Shown one piece after another: positions 8,567 through 23,136 of a stretch of DNA of 59,914 nucleotides. A program made the position numbers and the translations under genes. The stretch is from Sporosarcina luteola (GTDB lineage: Bacteria > Bacillota > Bacilli > Bacillales_A > Planococcaceae). Numbering within the stretch: the first letter of the stretch is position 1; the number at the start of each line of letters is the position of its first letter. A model generated the notes under the pieces. That model was not told the DNA's origin. It made no database searches and worked only from the letters and a program-made list of their open reading frames with translations. The stretch lies in assembly GCF_007991495.1 (NCBI RefSeq), contig NZ_BJYL01000002.1, positions 1-59,914 on the forward strand. Reading direction: 5' to 3'.

Positions 8567-9820
8567 ATGGATTTAAGCAATGTGAAACGCGAAGACTCAG
8601 CAGTTTACGAAGCGATCATGGCTGAAAAGAACCGCCAGAACGCCAACATCGAATTGATTGCATCCGAAAACTTCGTGACAGAAGCAGTCATGGAAGCCCA
8701 AGGATCTTACTTGACGAATAAATACGCTGAAGGTTATCCAGGTAAACGCTACTACGGCGGCTGCGAACACGTCGACGTCGTCGAAAACATCGCCCGCGAC
8801 CGCGTAAAAGAAATCTTCGGCGCTGCATACGCAAACGTCCAAGCCCACTCCGGCGCACAAGCGAACATGGCTGTCTATTTCACAGTGCTTGAGCCAGGCG
8901 ACACCGTTCTCGGCATGAACCTTTCCCACGGCGGACACTTGACACATGGCAGCCCGGTGAACTTCTCAGGCGTCATGTACAACTTCGTTGAGTATGGCGT
9001 GAACAAGGAAGACGAGCAAATCGATTACGAAGACGTCCGTCAAAAAGCGCTTGAGCACAAACCGAAACTGATCGTTGCCGGTGCAAGCGCATATCCACGC
9101 GAAATCGACTTCGCGAAATTCCGTGAAATCGCGGATGAAGTCGGTGCATATCTGATGGTCGACATGGCGCACATCGCTGGACTTGTCGCTGTCGGCGAAC
9201 ATCCGAACCCAGTGCCGCACGCACACTTTGTCACATCGACGACGCATAAAACATTACGCGGCCCACGCGGTGGATTGATCCTCGTGAACGAAGAATTCGC
9301 TGCAGAATTCGGTCGTAAAATCGATAAATCAATCTTCCCTGGCATCCAAGGCGGCCCATTGATGCACGTCATCGCTGCCAAAGCGGTTGCATTCGGCGAA
9401 GCCCAAAAACCAGAGTTTAAATCGCATATTCAGCAAGTGAAGAAAAATGCTAGAGCGCTTGCGGAATCCTTGATGGCTGAAGGTGTCGACATTGTATCAG
9501 GCGGAACGGACAACCATTTATTGCTTATCAACTTGAAATCTCTCGGTCTCACAGGCAAAATCGCTGAACACGTTCTTGACGAAGTCGGCATCACTGTGAA
9601 CAAAAACACCATTCCATTCGACACGGAAAGCCCATTCGTCACATCCGGCATCCGTATCGGAACCCCAGCCGTCACAACACGCGGCTTCAAAGAAGAAGAG
9701 ATGAAAGAAATCGGCTCCATCATCGCAAACCTTCTGAAAAACCACGAAGACGAAGCAGCAAAAGCAGAAGCGGCAGAACGCGTCAAAGCGTTAACAGACA
9801 AATTCCCGCTATACGCATAA
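8567..9820 (+). CDS. glyA: Serine hydroxymethyltransferase
   Basis: 417-aa PLP enzyme that converts serine and tetrahydrofolate to glycine and 5,10-methylene-THF, the main source of one-carbon units. The PLP-lysine lies in [13 protein letters not shown] (about Lys228). Other landmarks are [26 protein letters not shown] and the folate-site region near the C-terminus. Length is normal. ATG 8567 follows AAAGGGGAAATG. A terminator follows immediately, so it is probably a single-gene unit or the last gene after ywlG. Confidence 0.97.
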   Translation: MDLSNVKREDSAVYEAIMAEKNRQNANIELIASENFVTEAVMEAQGSYLTNKYAEGYPGKRYYGGCEHVDVVENIARDRVKEIFGAAYANVQAHSGAQANMAVYFTVLEPGDTVLGMNLSHGGHLTHGSPVNFSGVMYNFVEYGVNKEDEQIDYEDVRQKALEHKPKLIVAGASAYPREIDFAKFREIADEVGAYLMVDMAHIAGLVAVGEHPNPVPHAHFVTSTTHKTLRGPRGGLILVNEEFAAEFGRKIDKSIFPGIQGGPLMHVIAAKAVAFGEAQKPEFKSHIQQVKKNARALAESLMAEGVDIVSGGTDNHLLLINLKSLGLTGKIAEHVLDEVGITVNKNTIPFDTESPFVTSGIRIGTPAVTTRGFKEEEMKEIGSIIANLLKNHEDEAAKAEAAERVKALTDKFPLYA

Positions 9821-9830
9821 TCATTGACCA

Positions 9831-9857
9831 AACCCGCCTCCAACGAGAGCGGGTTTT
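9831..9857 (+). terminator. Terminator after glyA
   Basis: Seven-bp stem AACCCGC / GCGGGTT (9831-9837 with 9849-9855) followed by TT, with a short T run. Ends glyA transcription ahead of the upp promoter. Confidence 0.75.
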
Positions 9858-9876
9858 CTGATAGCGCATTTCACAA

Positions 9877-9905
9877 TGTCTGAATCAATGTCTTTCTGTT
9901 ATAAT
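9877..9905 (+). promoter_or_regulatory. Probable sigma-A promoter of upp
   Basis: TATAAT at 9900-9905 preceded by TG at 9897-9898 gives an extended -10 element. The -35 region 17 bases upstream is weak, as is common with extended -10 promoters. It lies about 30 bases before the upp start codon. Confidence 0.6.
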
Positions 9906-9936
9906 GTACAGGACATTCCAAAAGGAGCGATTCGTA

Positions 9937-10566
9937 ATGGCAAAAGTACATGTATTTGATCACCCGCTTATTCAGCATAAATTAACGCATATTCGGGACG
10001 TTAACACGGGGACGAAGGAGTTCCGTGAGCTTGTCGACGAAGTGGCGACATTGATGGCTTATGAAATTACCCGCGACCTTCCATTGACAGAGGTGGAAGT
10101 GGAAACGCCGGTTCAAACAGCAAAATCAAATGTGTTGGCAGGGAAAAAACTAGGAATTGTACCGATTCTTCGGGCAGGCATCGGCATGGTCGATGGCATC
10201 TTGAAATTGATTCCGGCGGCAAGGGTTGGTCACGTCGGTTTGTTCCGTGACCCAGAAACATTGCAGCCGCATGAGTATTTCGTGAAACTTCCGTCCGACG
10301 TAGCAGAACGCGAATTCATCCTCGTCGACCCAATGCTTGCGACAGGCGGGACAGCAGTGGAGGCTGTGAATTCATTGAAAAAACGCGGTGCCAAAAACAT
10401 CCGGTTCATGTGCTTGATCGCTGCTCCTGAAGGCGTAAAAGTGTTCACTGAAGCGCATCCGGATGTCGATGTGTACATTGCCGCATTGGATGAAAAATTG
10501 AACGACCACGGATACATCGTTCCAGGTCTCGGCGATGCAGGGGACCGTCTCTTCGGAACAAAATAA
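9937..10566 (+). CDS. upp: Uracil phosphoribosyltransferase
   Basis: 209-aa salvage enzyme that makes UMP from uracil and PRPP. The PRPP-binding loop is [14 protein letters not shown]; the uracil-site region [13 protein letters not shown] is near the C-terminus. ATG 9937 follows AAAAGGAG; upstream in-frame codons lie before that site and are not used. It is followed closely by the UDP-GlcNAc epimerase gene and both precede the atp operon. Confidence 0.97.
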   Translation: MAKVHVFDHPLIQHKLTHIRDVNTGTKEFRELVDEVATLMAYEITRDLPLTEVEVETPVQTAKSNVLAGKKLGIVPILRAGIGMVDGILKLIPAARVGHVGLFRDPETLQPHEYFVKLPSDVAEREFILVDPMLATGGTAVEAVNSLKKRGAKNIRFMCLIAAPEGVKVFTEAHPDVDVYIAALDEKLNDHGYIVPGLGDAGDRLFGTK

Positions 10567-10612
10567 GGACGGATTTAAATAAGCACGAAATAATGGGGAA
10601 GGCGTGAATGGA

Positions 10613-11734
10613 TTGAAACGAAAATGGAAAGTGATGACGATTTTCGGTACGAGACCGGAAGCGATTAAAATGGCACCACTCGTACTTGAGCTGCAAAAGC
10701 ATCCGGAGACAATCGAGTCGATCGTCACTGTAACAGCGCAGCATCGTCAAATGCTCGACCAAGTTTTGCATGCATTCGACATTACACCTGATTATGATCT
10801 TAATATTATGAAAGATCGGCAGACGTTAGTTGACGTCGCAACTCGTGGCCTCGAGGGGCTTGACCAAATCATGAAGGAAGCACAGCCGGACATCGTTCTC
10901 GTGCACGGAGATACATCGACAACCTTCATCGGAAGCCTCGCCGCTTTTTACAATAAAATTGCAGTCGGTCATGTCGAGGCAGGGCTTCGCACATGGGATA
11001 AATTCTCTCCATACCCGGAGGAAATGAACCGTCAGCTGACAGGCGTCATTGCCGATCTTCACTTTGCGCCGACTGAAAAATCCGCCCGCAACCTATTAGA
11101 TGAAGGAAAGCGGGAAGATCGGATTTACATTACAGGGAACACGGCGATCGATGCGCTTCAGACGACCGTCCACGATAGCTATCACCATCCGATTCTTGAG
11201 AGCATCGGTGACGACCGTCTTATCTTGCTCACTGCGCACCGTCGCGAAAACTTGGGCGACCCGATGCGCAATATGTTCCGTGCCATCAACCGAATTCTCG
11301 AAAAGCACCCGGATACGCAAGTCATTTATCCGATTCATATGAATCCAGCAGTACGGGAAGTCGCGGATGAAATTCTTGGCAACAATGACCGCGTTCATCT
11401 GATCGAACCGCTTGAAGTCGTTGATTTCCACAACTTCGCAGCGCGTTCGCATATCATTTTGACCGATTCAGGCGGCATTCAAGAAGAAGCACCATCCCTC
11501 GGGAAACCGGTCATCGTGCTTCGGGACACAACGGAACGCCCTGAAGGCATCGATGCGGGAACATTGAAACTTGCCGGAACAGATGAAGACACGATCTTCC
11601 ATCTGACCGATGTCCTCTTATCTGATGAAGCCGAGTACAGCGCGATGGCGAAAGCCTCGAATCCGTATGGGGACGGACACGCATCCGAACGGATTGTCAG
11701 TGCGCTAAAGGAATACCTTTCTTCAACGAATTAA
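10613..11734 (+). CDS. mnaA: UDP-N-acetylglucosamine 2-epimerase (non-hydrolysing)
   Basis: About 373-aa enzyme that interconverts UDP-GlcNAc and UDP-ManNAc, feeding linkage-unit and wall teichoic acid or other ManNAc polymer synthesis. Signatures are FGTRPEAIKMAP, VHGDTSTTF, GHVEAGLRT, TAHRRENLG and DSGGIQEEAPSLGKPV. The TTG at 10613 gives an N-terminus like that of B. subtilis MnaA and has a GGGGAAGG site about ten bases upstream; GTG 10604 would be too close to it. Transcription with upp is likely. A long terminator hairpin follows. Confidence 0.94.
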   Translation: MKRKWKVMTIFGTRPEAIKMAPLVLELQKHPETIESIVTVTAQHRQMLDQVLHAFDITPDYDLNIMKDRQTLVDVATRGLEGLDQIMKEAQPDIVLVHGDTSTTFIGSLAAFYNKIAVGHVEAGLRTWDKFSPYPEEMNRQLTGVIADLHFAPTEKSARNLLDEGKREDRIYITGNTAIDALQTTVHDSYHHPILESIGDDRLILLTAHRRENLGDPMRNMFRAINRILEKHPDTQVIYPIHMNPAVREVADEILGNNDRVHLIEPLEVVDFHNFAARSHIILTDSGGIQEEAPSLGKPVIVLRDTTERPEGIDAGTLKLAGTDEDTIFHLTDVLLSDEAEYSAMAKASNPYGDGHASERIVSALKEYLSSTN

Positions 11735-11783
11735 ACAGACAGGATTTATCGGCTGGTGCCTACTAAATACCTGAAAGCAAGCA

Positions 11784-11859
11784 AAAACGCCGTAAAAAGC
11801 GCATAAATCCTATGAAAAGGTCATTTGAGAATTTATGTGTACATGCGGCGTTTTTTTTT
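11784..11859 (+). terminator. Long branched terminator after mnaA
   Basis: An outer stem AACGCCG / CGGCGTT encloses an inner stem CGCATAAAT / ATTTATGTG, followed by nine T residues (11851-11859). This separates the upp-mnaA unit from the atp operon. Confidence 0.85.
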
Positions 11860-11990
11860 ATCTGCCCCTTCACTCATCTAATAAAACCGAGGGAAATCCC
11901 TCACTGGCATCTACCGAAAAATAATTTGTTTCTAAATATGACGATAATTTGACAAAAACTACACTTTGTGAAGAATTTCACGGGAATCAA

Positions 11991-12019
11991 TTGACATCAA
12001 AATGCCCCTATTGTATGCT
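11991..12019 (+). promoter_or_regulatory. Probable sigma-A promoter of the atp operon
   Basis: A perfect TTGACA (11991-11996) is followed after 17 bases by TATGCT (12014-12019). A further TTGACA at 11949-11954 has no good -10. The next gene is atpI, about 300 bases downstream, so the transcript would have a long leader. Confidence 0.65.
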
Positions 12020-12025
12020 AACAAA

Positions 12026-12326
12026 GGGTAAGAATGATAGGGGTTTCATACATATGAAAAGTGTCTTGATACACATTTCGACACGATTCTATCATCCTTT
12101 CACTGGACGTCGTTCACCGGCTTCCCTCGGCTTGCGCAATAGCAACGCCACCTGGTGATCAGCCTGCTTTCGACGATTCACTAACAAGTAGGTTCCGACC
12201 TGTTATCGGAGTCTCTATTAGTACAAGCCCTCTTAGGGCGAAGTCTATCATTCGTTTGATACACATAATGTACTATCCACTTTCGTCATGGAAAACCGAA
12301 AATATGAATCAGGAGAATCACCCATC
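12026..12326 (+). other. Long untranslated leader of the atp operon
   Basis: About 300 bases between the putative transcription start and the atpI start contain no convincing gene. Short stems are possible: GTGTC/GACAC near 12061-12084, CCGA/TCGG near 12197-12211, and GCCCT/AGGGC at about 12227-12239. An 11-base direct repeat TTGATACACAT occurs at 12066 and 12256, and CTATCAT at 12089 and 12245. The leader could be structured; I recognise no known RNA family. Confidence 0.4.
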
Positions 12327-13441
<1,115 letters not shown>

Positions 13442-13508
13442 ACATATATTGCCCCTATTTAGGGTTGATAAACAACAAAAAAAACTTGAATTTTTAGGAG
13501 GATATTAA

Positions 13509-13736
<228 letters not shown>

Positions 13737-13752
13737 TAAAGACAATTTTACA

Positions 13753-13788
13753 AATGGCGAAGAACGCGGCTAACTGCCCTTCGCCATT
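13753..13788 (+). promoter_or_regulatory. Intercistronic hairpin between atpE and atpF
   Basis: Perfect 10-bp stem AATGGCGAAG / CTTCGCCATT (13753-13762 with 13779-13788) with a 16-base loop. No T run follows, so it is not a simple terminator. It sits in an unusually long 167-base gap in an otherwise compact operon and may protect the atpBE mRNA 3' end or set a processing point. Confidence 0.65.
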
Positions 13789-13903
13789 CATTTATGTAAC
13801 AACTGACGTTTGAAAAGCTAATTTGAAGTTGAAAATTAAGAATAACGTTCTTTCTATACAATAACGAAAATTGACATGAGCTCTTGAAGGGAGTGAAACA
13901 ATC

Positions 13904-14458
13904 GTGTTAGGAAACACCTTCATCCTATTGTCCGCAAACGGCGGAGGATTTCTGTCATCATTGAATAACCCGGATGGCTTGAATCTAGGTGACATTATCG
14001 TCACAATTGTATTTTTCGCGATCCTCATGGTCTTATTGAAGAAATTCGCATGGGGCCCACTTATGGGGATTATGGATCAACGTGCTGAATTGATTGCAAA
14101 TGAAATCGAAGCAGCTGAAAATAGCCGCTTGGAATCACACAAGCTTTTGGAAGAGCAACGTGCTCTTTTGAAAGAAGCGCGTGAAAACGCACAATCGATT
14201 GTTGAAAATGCTCGTAAGCAAGGTGAAACACAACGTGAAGAGCTGATCACAGCAGCGCGCTCAGAAGTGAACCGGATGAAAGAATCCGCAACACTTGAAA
14301 TCGCGACAGAGAAAGAAAAAGCTGTTGCAGCTGTCCGCGAAGAATTCGTTTCGCTTTCAATCCTGGCGGCTTCTAAAGTACTTGGTAAAGAAATCTCCGA
14401 GGAAGACAACCGTGCTTTGATTGAAGAAACGATTGTGAAGGCAGGCGAAGGCCGATGA
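13904..14458 (+). CDS. atpF: ATP synthase Fo subunit b
   Basis: 184-aa stator subunit: one N-terminal membrane helix (IIVTIVFFAILMVLL) followed by a long charged helix that dimerises and holds F1 in place. Start is GTG 13904 after AAGGGAGTG. The C-terminal part carries SKVLGKEISEEDNR. The stop overlaps the atpH start by four bases. Confidence 0.95.
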   Translation: MLGNTFILLSANGGGFLSSLNNPDGLNLGDIIVTIVFFAILMVLLKKFAWGPLMGIMDQRAELIANEIEAAENSRLESHKLLEEQRALLKEARENAQSIVENARKQGETQREELITAARSEVNRMKESATLEIATEKEKAVAAVREEFVSLSILAASKVLGKEISEEDNRALIEETIVKAGEGR

Positions 14459-14994
14459 GTAATTCGGTCGTAGCAGAACGCTATGCATCCGCAATGTTCG
14501 AACTTGCCCAGCAACAAGGACAAACCGCCTCAATTCAAGAAGAACTAAAAGAATTGGTGAGTGCGTTCCGCGACAATAAAGGATTGGGACAACTACTAAG
14601 TTCCCCAAAATTATCAGTCGCAAAAAAGAAGGAAATGATCGCTGATATCTTCAAAGGCGTCAATCCGATTGTGATGAATACATTATTCGTCCTACTGGAT
14701 GCAAAACGCATGGATGAAGTACAAAACGTCTTCGATGAATTCCATACACTTGCAAATAGTGCTGCAGGAGTCGCAGAAGCGAAAGTGTACTCGACACGTC
14801 CTTTGACGGAGCTTGAGACAAACTCCATTTCAGCAACATTCGCAAACAAGATCGGCAAACAATCATTACGCATTGAAAATATAATCGATCCAAGTCTGAT
14901 CGGGGGCATCCGCCTTCAAATCGGCAATCAAATTTACGACAGCAGCTTGAGCGCGAAGCTCGACAAACTGCAACGTAATTTGATCGGATCCTAA
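14455..14994 (+). CDS. atpH: ATP synthase F1 subunit delta
   Basis: 179-aa stator protein linking the top of the alpha-beta hexamer to subunit b. N-terminal VAERYASAMFELA and C-terminal DPSLIGGIRLQIGNQIYDSS are family signatures. It starts at ATG 14455 within the last codon of atpF, so the two stator subunits are translationally coupled. Confidence 0.96.
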   Translation: MSNSVVAERYASAMFELAQQQGQTASIQEELKELVSAFRDNKGLGQLLSSPKLSVAKKKEMIADIFKGVNPIVMNTLFVLLDAKRMDEVQNVFDEFHTLANSAAGVAEAKVYSTRPLTELETNSISATFANKIGKQSLRIENIIDPSLIGGIRLQIGNQIYDSSLSAKLDKLQRNLIGS

Positions 14995-15005
14995 TTTGAA
15001 ATTGA

Positions 15006-16529
<1,524 letters not shown>

Positions 16530-16559
16530 GTTCTGGATTTTGATTTAATTAAACAATAA

Positions 16560-19314
<2,755 letters not shown>

Positions 19315-19325
19315 AAGCTTTGACG

Positions 19326-19366
19326 AAGCGGTGGGCAGAGGGAGTCTTTTCTTCTGCCCGCTTTTT
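19326..19366 (+). terminator. Terminator of the atp operon
   Basis: Stem GGGCAGA / TCTGCCC (19333-19339 with 19353-19359), extended by flanking AGCG/CGCT pairing, followed by five T residues. Confidence 0.85.
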
Positions 19367-19434
19367 CTCTTAACGAAGGCTCATCATTCATGCGTACATA
19401 CAGCGGAATTTTAGTTGAAAAAGGAGTCAATTCA

Positions 19435-19671
19435 ATGAGCACTGCTTTTGCTTACAACCCGATGCTTGCAATCGTTTCGCATATTTTTTTCATCGGACTA
19501 TCCTTTTATGCATTGCAAGCAATCATGCCCGAAAAGATCATAAAAAAGAACCATGTTATTCAAGCGCAAATTCTTTTTATTTTATTGAGTTTTGCGATCG
19601 GTTCGACCGTATCAAATTTCTTTTTGGACATATCCTATTGGTCAGGAAGGATTCCTTCTTTATTTAAATAA
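19435..19671 (+). CDS. ywzB: DUF1146 family membrane protein
   Basis: 78-aa protein with two membrane helices (LAIVSHIFFIGLSFYALQA and ILFILLSFAIGSTVSNFF). It matches the YwzB/DUF1146 family by size, topology and position between atpC and murAA. Function is unknown. ATG 19435 follows AAAAAGGAG; the in-frame ATG at 19390 has no such site. Confidence 0.85.
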   Translation: MSTAFAYNPMLAIVSHIFFIGLSFYALQAIMPEKIIKKNHVIQAQILFILLSFAIGSTVSNFFLDISYWSGRIPSLFK

Positions 19672-20044
19672 ACACGGTTGTGACAAACGGATTTTGGGTA
19701 AGTAACCTGTAGGCCATTAGCTGAAAGCATGCTATCGCCGCGTATATACACTGTTGTATACGGGGCGATGGCATGAACTGAAAAAAATGTTTGAATTCCG
19801 GGTATTTCCGGGAATTACATTTAGTAAGAGCAATGAATGCCTATTCAAGATAAGACACAAATCGTCAATTGGGTACATATTATAGACTATCTTGCAGATA
19901 GAGGGAAAATAGCTCTGTAGTTACTTGTTTAATAAAGTGGAGCGTTGTAGAATAGTATGTGTTTTTATGTTTAATTTATGACGAAAAAATTTAATTGATA
20001 AAGTTATGGCAAAAAGTATAAATTTGGAGTCGGAGGGGCTTTTT
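19672..20044 (+). other. ywzB-murA intergenic region with a large palindrome
   Basis: About 370 bases without a gene. The main feature is a nearly perfect hairpin at 19728-19775: arms CATGCTATCGCC and GGCGATGGCATG, with an inner CGTATA / TATACG pair. It lacks an adjacent T run on either strand. Further on the DNA is AT-rich and should hold the murA promoter; TAGAATAGTATG near 19950 is a possible -10 region. The orthologues of B. subtilis ywmA and ywmB are missing from this interval. Confidence 0.6.
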
Positions 20045-21343
20045 GTGGACAAAATAATTATTAACGGTGGACGTGTTCTTCACGGAAATGTACGTGTGGA
20101 GGGTGCCAAAAATGCAGTGCTGCCGATATTGGCTGCTGCATTACTCGCGTCTGAGGGTCCAAACATCATACGCGATGTGCCTAATCTTTCGGACGTTTCC
20201 ACGATCAACGAAGTGGTGAAGAGCCTAAACGCAAAAGTGGAATATGACCCTGAGCAAGGGCAAGTGATCATTGATTCAACGGAAGAGCTCGCAAGTGAAG
20301 CACATTTTGAATATGTACGGAAAATGCGGGCATCGATTTTGGTAATGGGACCATTGCTTGCGCGCAATGGTTTTGCACGCGTTGCTCTCCCTGGCGGCTG
20401 TGCGATTGGCTCCCGGCCGATCGATCAGCATCTGAAAGGGTTCGAAGCGATGGGCGCGGAAATTACATTCGGTCATGGACATGTAGAAGCGACAGCCGTG
20501 AATGGATTGAAGGGCGCAAAGATCTACTTGGATTTCCCGAGTGTCGGTGCAACTGAAAACATCATGACAGCTGCTGCGTTAGCGAAAGGCACGACAATTA
20601 TCGAAAACGCGGCGAAAGAGCCGGAAATTGTCGATTTAGCGAACTTCATCAATGAAATGGGCGGCCGGGTCATCGGAGCAGGAACAGATGCGATTCGTAT
20701 TGAAGGCGTCCGTCAGCTGCACGGTACAGTACATCATATTATTCCCGACCGTATTGAAACGGGAACGTTCATGGTCGCTGCAGCGATAACTGGCGGCGAT
20801 GTGACAATTGACAACGCAGTTCCAGAGCATAATGCTGCGTTAATTTCCAAGCTTGGTGAAATGGGCGTCGTCATCACTGAATTGGATGAAGGGCTTCGCA
20901 TTCAGGCGAAACATCCTCTAAAAGCAGTCGATTTGAAAACGATGCCGCATCCAGGATTCCCGACAGATATGCAATCACAAATGATGGCATTGATGTTAAC
21001 AGCTTCCGGAACCGGCGTATTGACGGAAACCGTATTCGAAAATCGTTTCATGCATGTGGAAGAATTCCGCCGCATGAACGCGAGCGTTAAAATCGAAGGA
21101 CGTTCTGTCATCATTTCAGGGCCGTCTGATTTGCAAGGCGCAGAAGTGTCGGCAACAGACCTGCGTGCAGCCGCTGCGCTCATCTTGGCAGGACTCGTCG
21201 CTGAAGGCGTCACACGTGTCACAGAGCTTGCTCATTTGGATAGAGGCTATGTTGACTTCCATAAAAAATTAAAAGCACTTGGTGCTGATATTGAACGTGT
21301 TTCCGAAGAAAAGAAAACAGAAAAATCGAAGCAACTCGTTTAA
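20045..21343 (+). CDS. murA: UDP-N-acetylglucosamine 1-carboxyvinyltransferase
   Basis: 432-aa enzyme for the first committed step of peptidoglycan synthesis: transfer of enolpyruvate from PEP to UDP-GlcNAc. The catalytic and fosfomycin-target cysteine is in [13 protein letters not shown] (about Cys119). [13 protein letters not shown] and [16 protein letters not shown] are further signatures. GTG 20045 follows GGAGGGG with 7-base spacing and aligns with MurAA; upstream in-frame codons precede that site. It matches the MurAA rather than the MurAB (MurZ) context because spoIID follows. Confidence 0.97.
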   Translation: MDKIIINGGRVLHGNVRVEGAKNAVLPILAAALLASEGPNIIRDVPNLSDVSTINEVVKSLNAKVEYDPEQGQVIIDSTEELASEAHFEYVRKMRASILVMGPLLARNGFARVALPGGCAIGSRPIDQHLKGFEAMGAEITFGHGHVEATAVNGLKGAKIYLDFPSVGATENIMTAAALAKGTTIIENAAKEPEIVDLANFINEMGGRVIGAGTDAIRIEGVRQLHGTVHHIIPDRIETGTFMVAAAITGGDVTIDNAVPEHNAALISKLGEMGVVITELDEGLRIQAKHPLKAVDLKTMPHPGFPTDMQSQMMALMLTASGTGVLTETVFENRFMHVEEFRRMNASVKIEGRSVIISGPSDLQGAEVSATDLRAAAALILAGLVAEGVTRVTELAHLDRGYVDFHKKLKALGADIERVSEEKKTEKSKQLV

Positions 21344-21373
21344 AATGAACTCATACATTTATGAAGCTTCTCG

Positions 21374-21415
21374 AACTGCCTCCGCATCGATAACCGATGC
21401 AGAGGCAGTTTTTTT
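21374..21415 (+). terminator. Terminator after murA
   Basis: Long stem AACTGCCTC / GAGGCAGTT with inner GCATCG / CGATGC, followed by seven T residues through 21415. Confidence 0.9.
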
Positions 21416-21444
21416 GAATTAAATATGATTTTTCATCATACAAT
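21416..21444 (+). promoter_or_regulatory. Candidate sigma-E promoter of spoIID
   Basis: CATACAAT at 21437-21444 matches the sigma-E -10 consensus. GAATTAA at 21416-21422, 14 bases upstream, is a partial match to the -35 consensus. SpoIID is a sigma-E gene in B. subtilis. The -10 lies only 5 bases before the assigned ATG, so the transcript may be nearly leaderless. Confidence 0.5.
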
Positions 21445-21449
21445 CGAAT

Positions 21450-22424
21450 ATGGACAAACTTGACAAACTACTCGCCGTTTTATTTATTGTACTTCTGTTC
21501 TTTATTCCCATCATGATGAAAAAGCCGATTGTCACCGAAAAAAATGTAGCAATGGAAGAGGAACCTTGCGTACTCTACATTACTGTGGAAGGAGAGGACA
21601 AGCCTTTACCGCTAGAGGAATACGTCTTAGGAGTCGTCGCGGGCGAAATGCCGATCAGCTTCCATGATGAAGCATTAAGGGCCCAAGCGATTGCGGCACG
21701 GACATACGCGCTAAGGACAACGGAAGCCGGAAAAAAACCGATTGCGGCAACCGTCTCTGCCCAAGTGTATAAAAACGCGGCGGAACGGAAAAAACGCTGG
21801 GGAAAGGAGTTCAAGGCAAACGAGAAGAGGCTGCGTGGCATCGTTGAATCGACAGCTGGAGACACAATCGTCTACGAAGACGAAATGATCACTGCTATGT
21901 TTTTTTCAACGTCTAACGGGAAAACTGAAACTGCGCAAAACTACAGCGGCAACCCAGTCCCTTATTTGCAAAGCGTTGAAAGTCCCGGAGAGTCGACCGT
22001 AGCAGCGGAAGTGGAACGTCGGCTTGAATTGCCGCTCGAAGAATGGAATGAAGCATTAGGCTCCGTTTGGAAAGCGGATCGCTTCAAAAGCCTTCAACTC
22101 GTCCGCAATCAAACAGGGCGCGTCCAGAAAGCCGTGTCCACCGATTTCGAAATGAGCGGCCGGGAAATGCGAGAAGTCCTTGGACTGGCCTCCACCGACT
22201 TCGACATCGCCTACGACATCACAAATAAAATTGTCATCGTCACGACGAAAGGATACGGGCATGGCGTCGGCATGAGCCAATACGGGGCCGAGGCATTTGC
22301 CCAGAAAGGATGGACCGCAGAAAACATCATTCCGTACTATTATTCAGGCACCACAATAAAAAAGTTTGAACTTGATGAATCCGAATGTTTAAAAACACCA
22401 ACACTTGCAAACAATAGCAAGTGA
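21450..22424 (+). CDS. spoIID: Stage II sporulation protein D
   Basis: 324-aa peptidoglycan lytic transglycosylase of the mother-cell engulfment machinery (DMP complex with SpoIIM and SpoIIP). An N-terminal membrane anchor (LLAVLFIVLLFFIPIMM) precedes the SpoIID domain: EYVLGVVAGEMP with the catalytic glutamate, LRAQAIAARTYAL, and GYGHGVGMSQYGA near the C-terminus. No Shine-Dalgarno site is visible before ATG 21450, and later in-frame starts would remove the anchor. spoIIQ follows 10 bases after the stop. Confidence 0.95.
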   Translation: MDKLDKLLAVLFIVLLFFIPIMMKKPIVTEKNVAMEEEPCVLYITVEGEDKPLPLEEYVLGVVAGEMPISFHDEALRAQAIAARTYALRTTEAGKKPIAATVSAQVYKNAAERKKRWGKEFKANEKRLRGIVESTAGDTIVYEDEMITAMFFSTSNGKTETAQNYSGNPVPYLQSVESPGESTVAAEVERRLELPLEEWNEALGSVWKADRFKSLQLVRNQTGRVQKAVSTDFEMSGREMREVLGLASTDFDIAYDITNKIVIVTTKGYGHGVGMSQYGAEAFAQKGWTAENIIPYYYSGTTIKKFELDESECLKTPTLANNSK

Positions 22425-22434
22425 GGTGATGACA

Positions 22435-23091
22435 ATGCGAGAAGAAAAACCGAATTCCCCTTCTCAAAAGAATAAGAGTACAAGAAAGAATAGATGGTTC
22501 TGGCCTGCCATCTATGTGGGCATCGCAGTCGTCTTCGTCGGCATGATTTGGGGTTACAACGCCCTCATCCAAAAAGGTCCTAACGAAACAGCCGACGTCG
22601 CAATCGATCCAAATGCTCCGCCAGTCGTAGAAACAAACGCTGCAAACGAAGTACTCAAATACCCGTTCGACGAAGAACTTTTCGATGACGTGTCCATTTT
22701 ACAAGAGTACTATGATGCAGAAGCCGACGAAGAAATGCGAGAAAATGCACTCCTCGTCTTCAATCAAACCTACATTACAAACAAAGGCGTTTCGATCTCA
22801 GTGGATGGCCAACCATTCGAAGTCGTCGCAGCCATGAGCGGAACAGTGCAAGAAGTCATTATCGACTCATTCAAAGGCAGCGAAATCAAAATCGCACACG
22901 CCAACGGAATGTCGACGATTTACAGCTCCCTAACCGGCATCCTCGTCAAAGAAGGCGACGAAGTCATCCAAGGACAATCACTCGGCACCGCCACCAGCAA
23001 CGAATGGAACGCCCAAGCCGGCACACACCTGCACTTCGAAGTGCACAAAGACGGCAACCCAGTCAACCCGCGCTCATTCCTAGGATTCTAA
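22435..23091 (+). CDS. spoIIQ: Stage II sporulation protein Q
   Basis: 218-aa protein of the SpoIIQ-SpoIIIAH channel that ties forespore to mother cell during engulfment. A basic N-terminus and one membrane helix (WPAIYVGIAVVFVGMIWGY) lead to an acidic linker and a LytM/M23-type domain. The second metal motif HLHFEVH is intact, but the first (normally HxxxD) reads NKGVS, so two zinc ligands are missing and the domain is probably a binding module. ATG 22435 follows GTGAGGTGAT. Adjacent spoIID is mother-cell (sigma-E) expressed whereas spoIIQ is sigma-F in B. subtilis, so separate promoters are expected; the gap is only 10 bases, so a spoIIQ promoter would lie within spoIID. Confidence 0.93.
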   Translation: MREEKPNSPSQKNKSTRKNRWFWPAIYVGIAVVFVGMIWGYNALIQKGPNETADVAIDPNAPPVVETNAANEVLKYPFDEELFDDVSILQEYYDAEADEEMRENALLVFNQTYITNKGVSISVDGQPFEVVAAMSGTVQEVIIDSFKGSEIKIAHANGMSTIYSSLTGILVKEGDEVIQGQSLGTATSNEWNAQAGTHLHFEVHKDGNPVNPRSFLGF

Positions 23092-23098
23092 CCAACCC

Positions 23099-23126
23099 GC
23101 CACTCTCTTTGGAGAGTGGCTTTTTT
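23099..23126 (+). terminator. Terminator after spoIIQ
   Basis: Perfect 9-bp stem GCCACTCTC / GAGAGTGGC (23099-23107 with 23112-23120) plus six T residues. The repeat array begins a few bases later. Confidence 0.9.
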
Positions 23127-23136
23127 GGTGGTGGTG

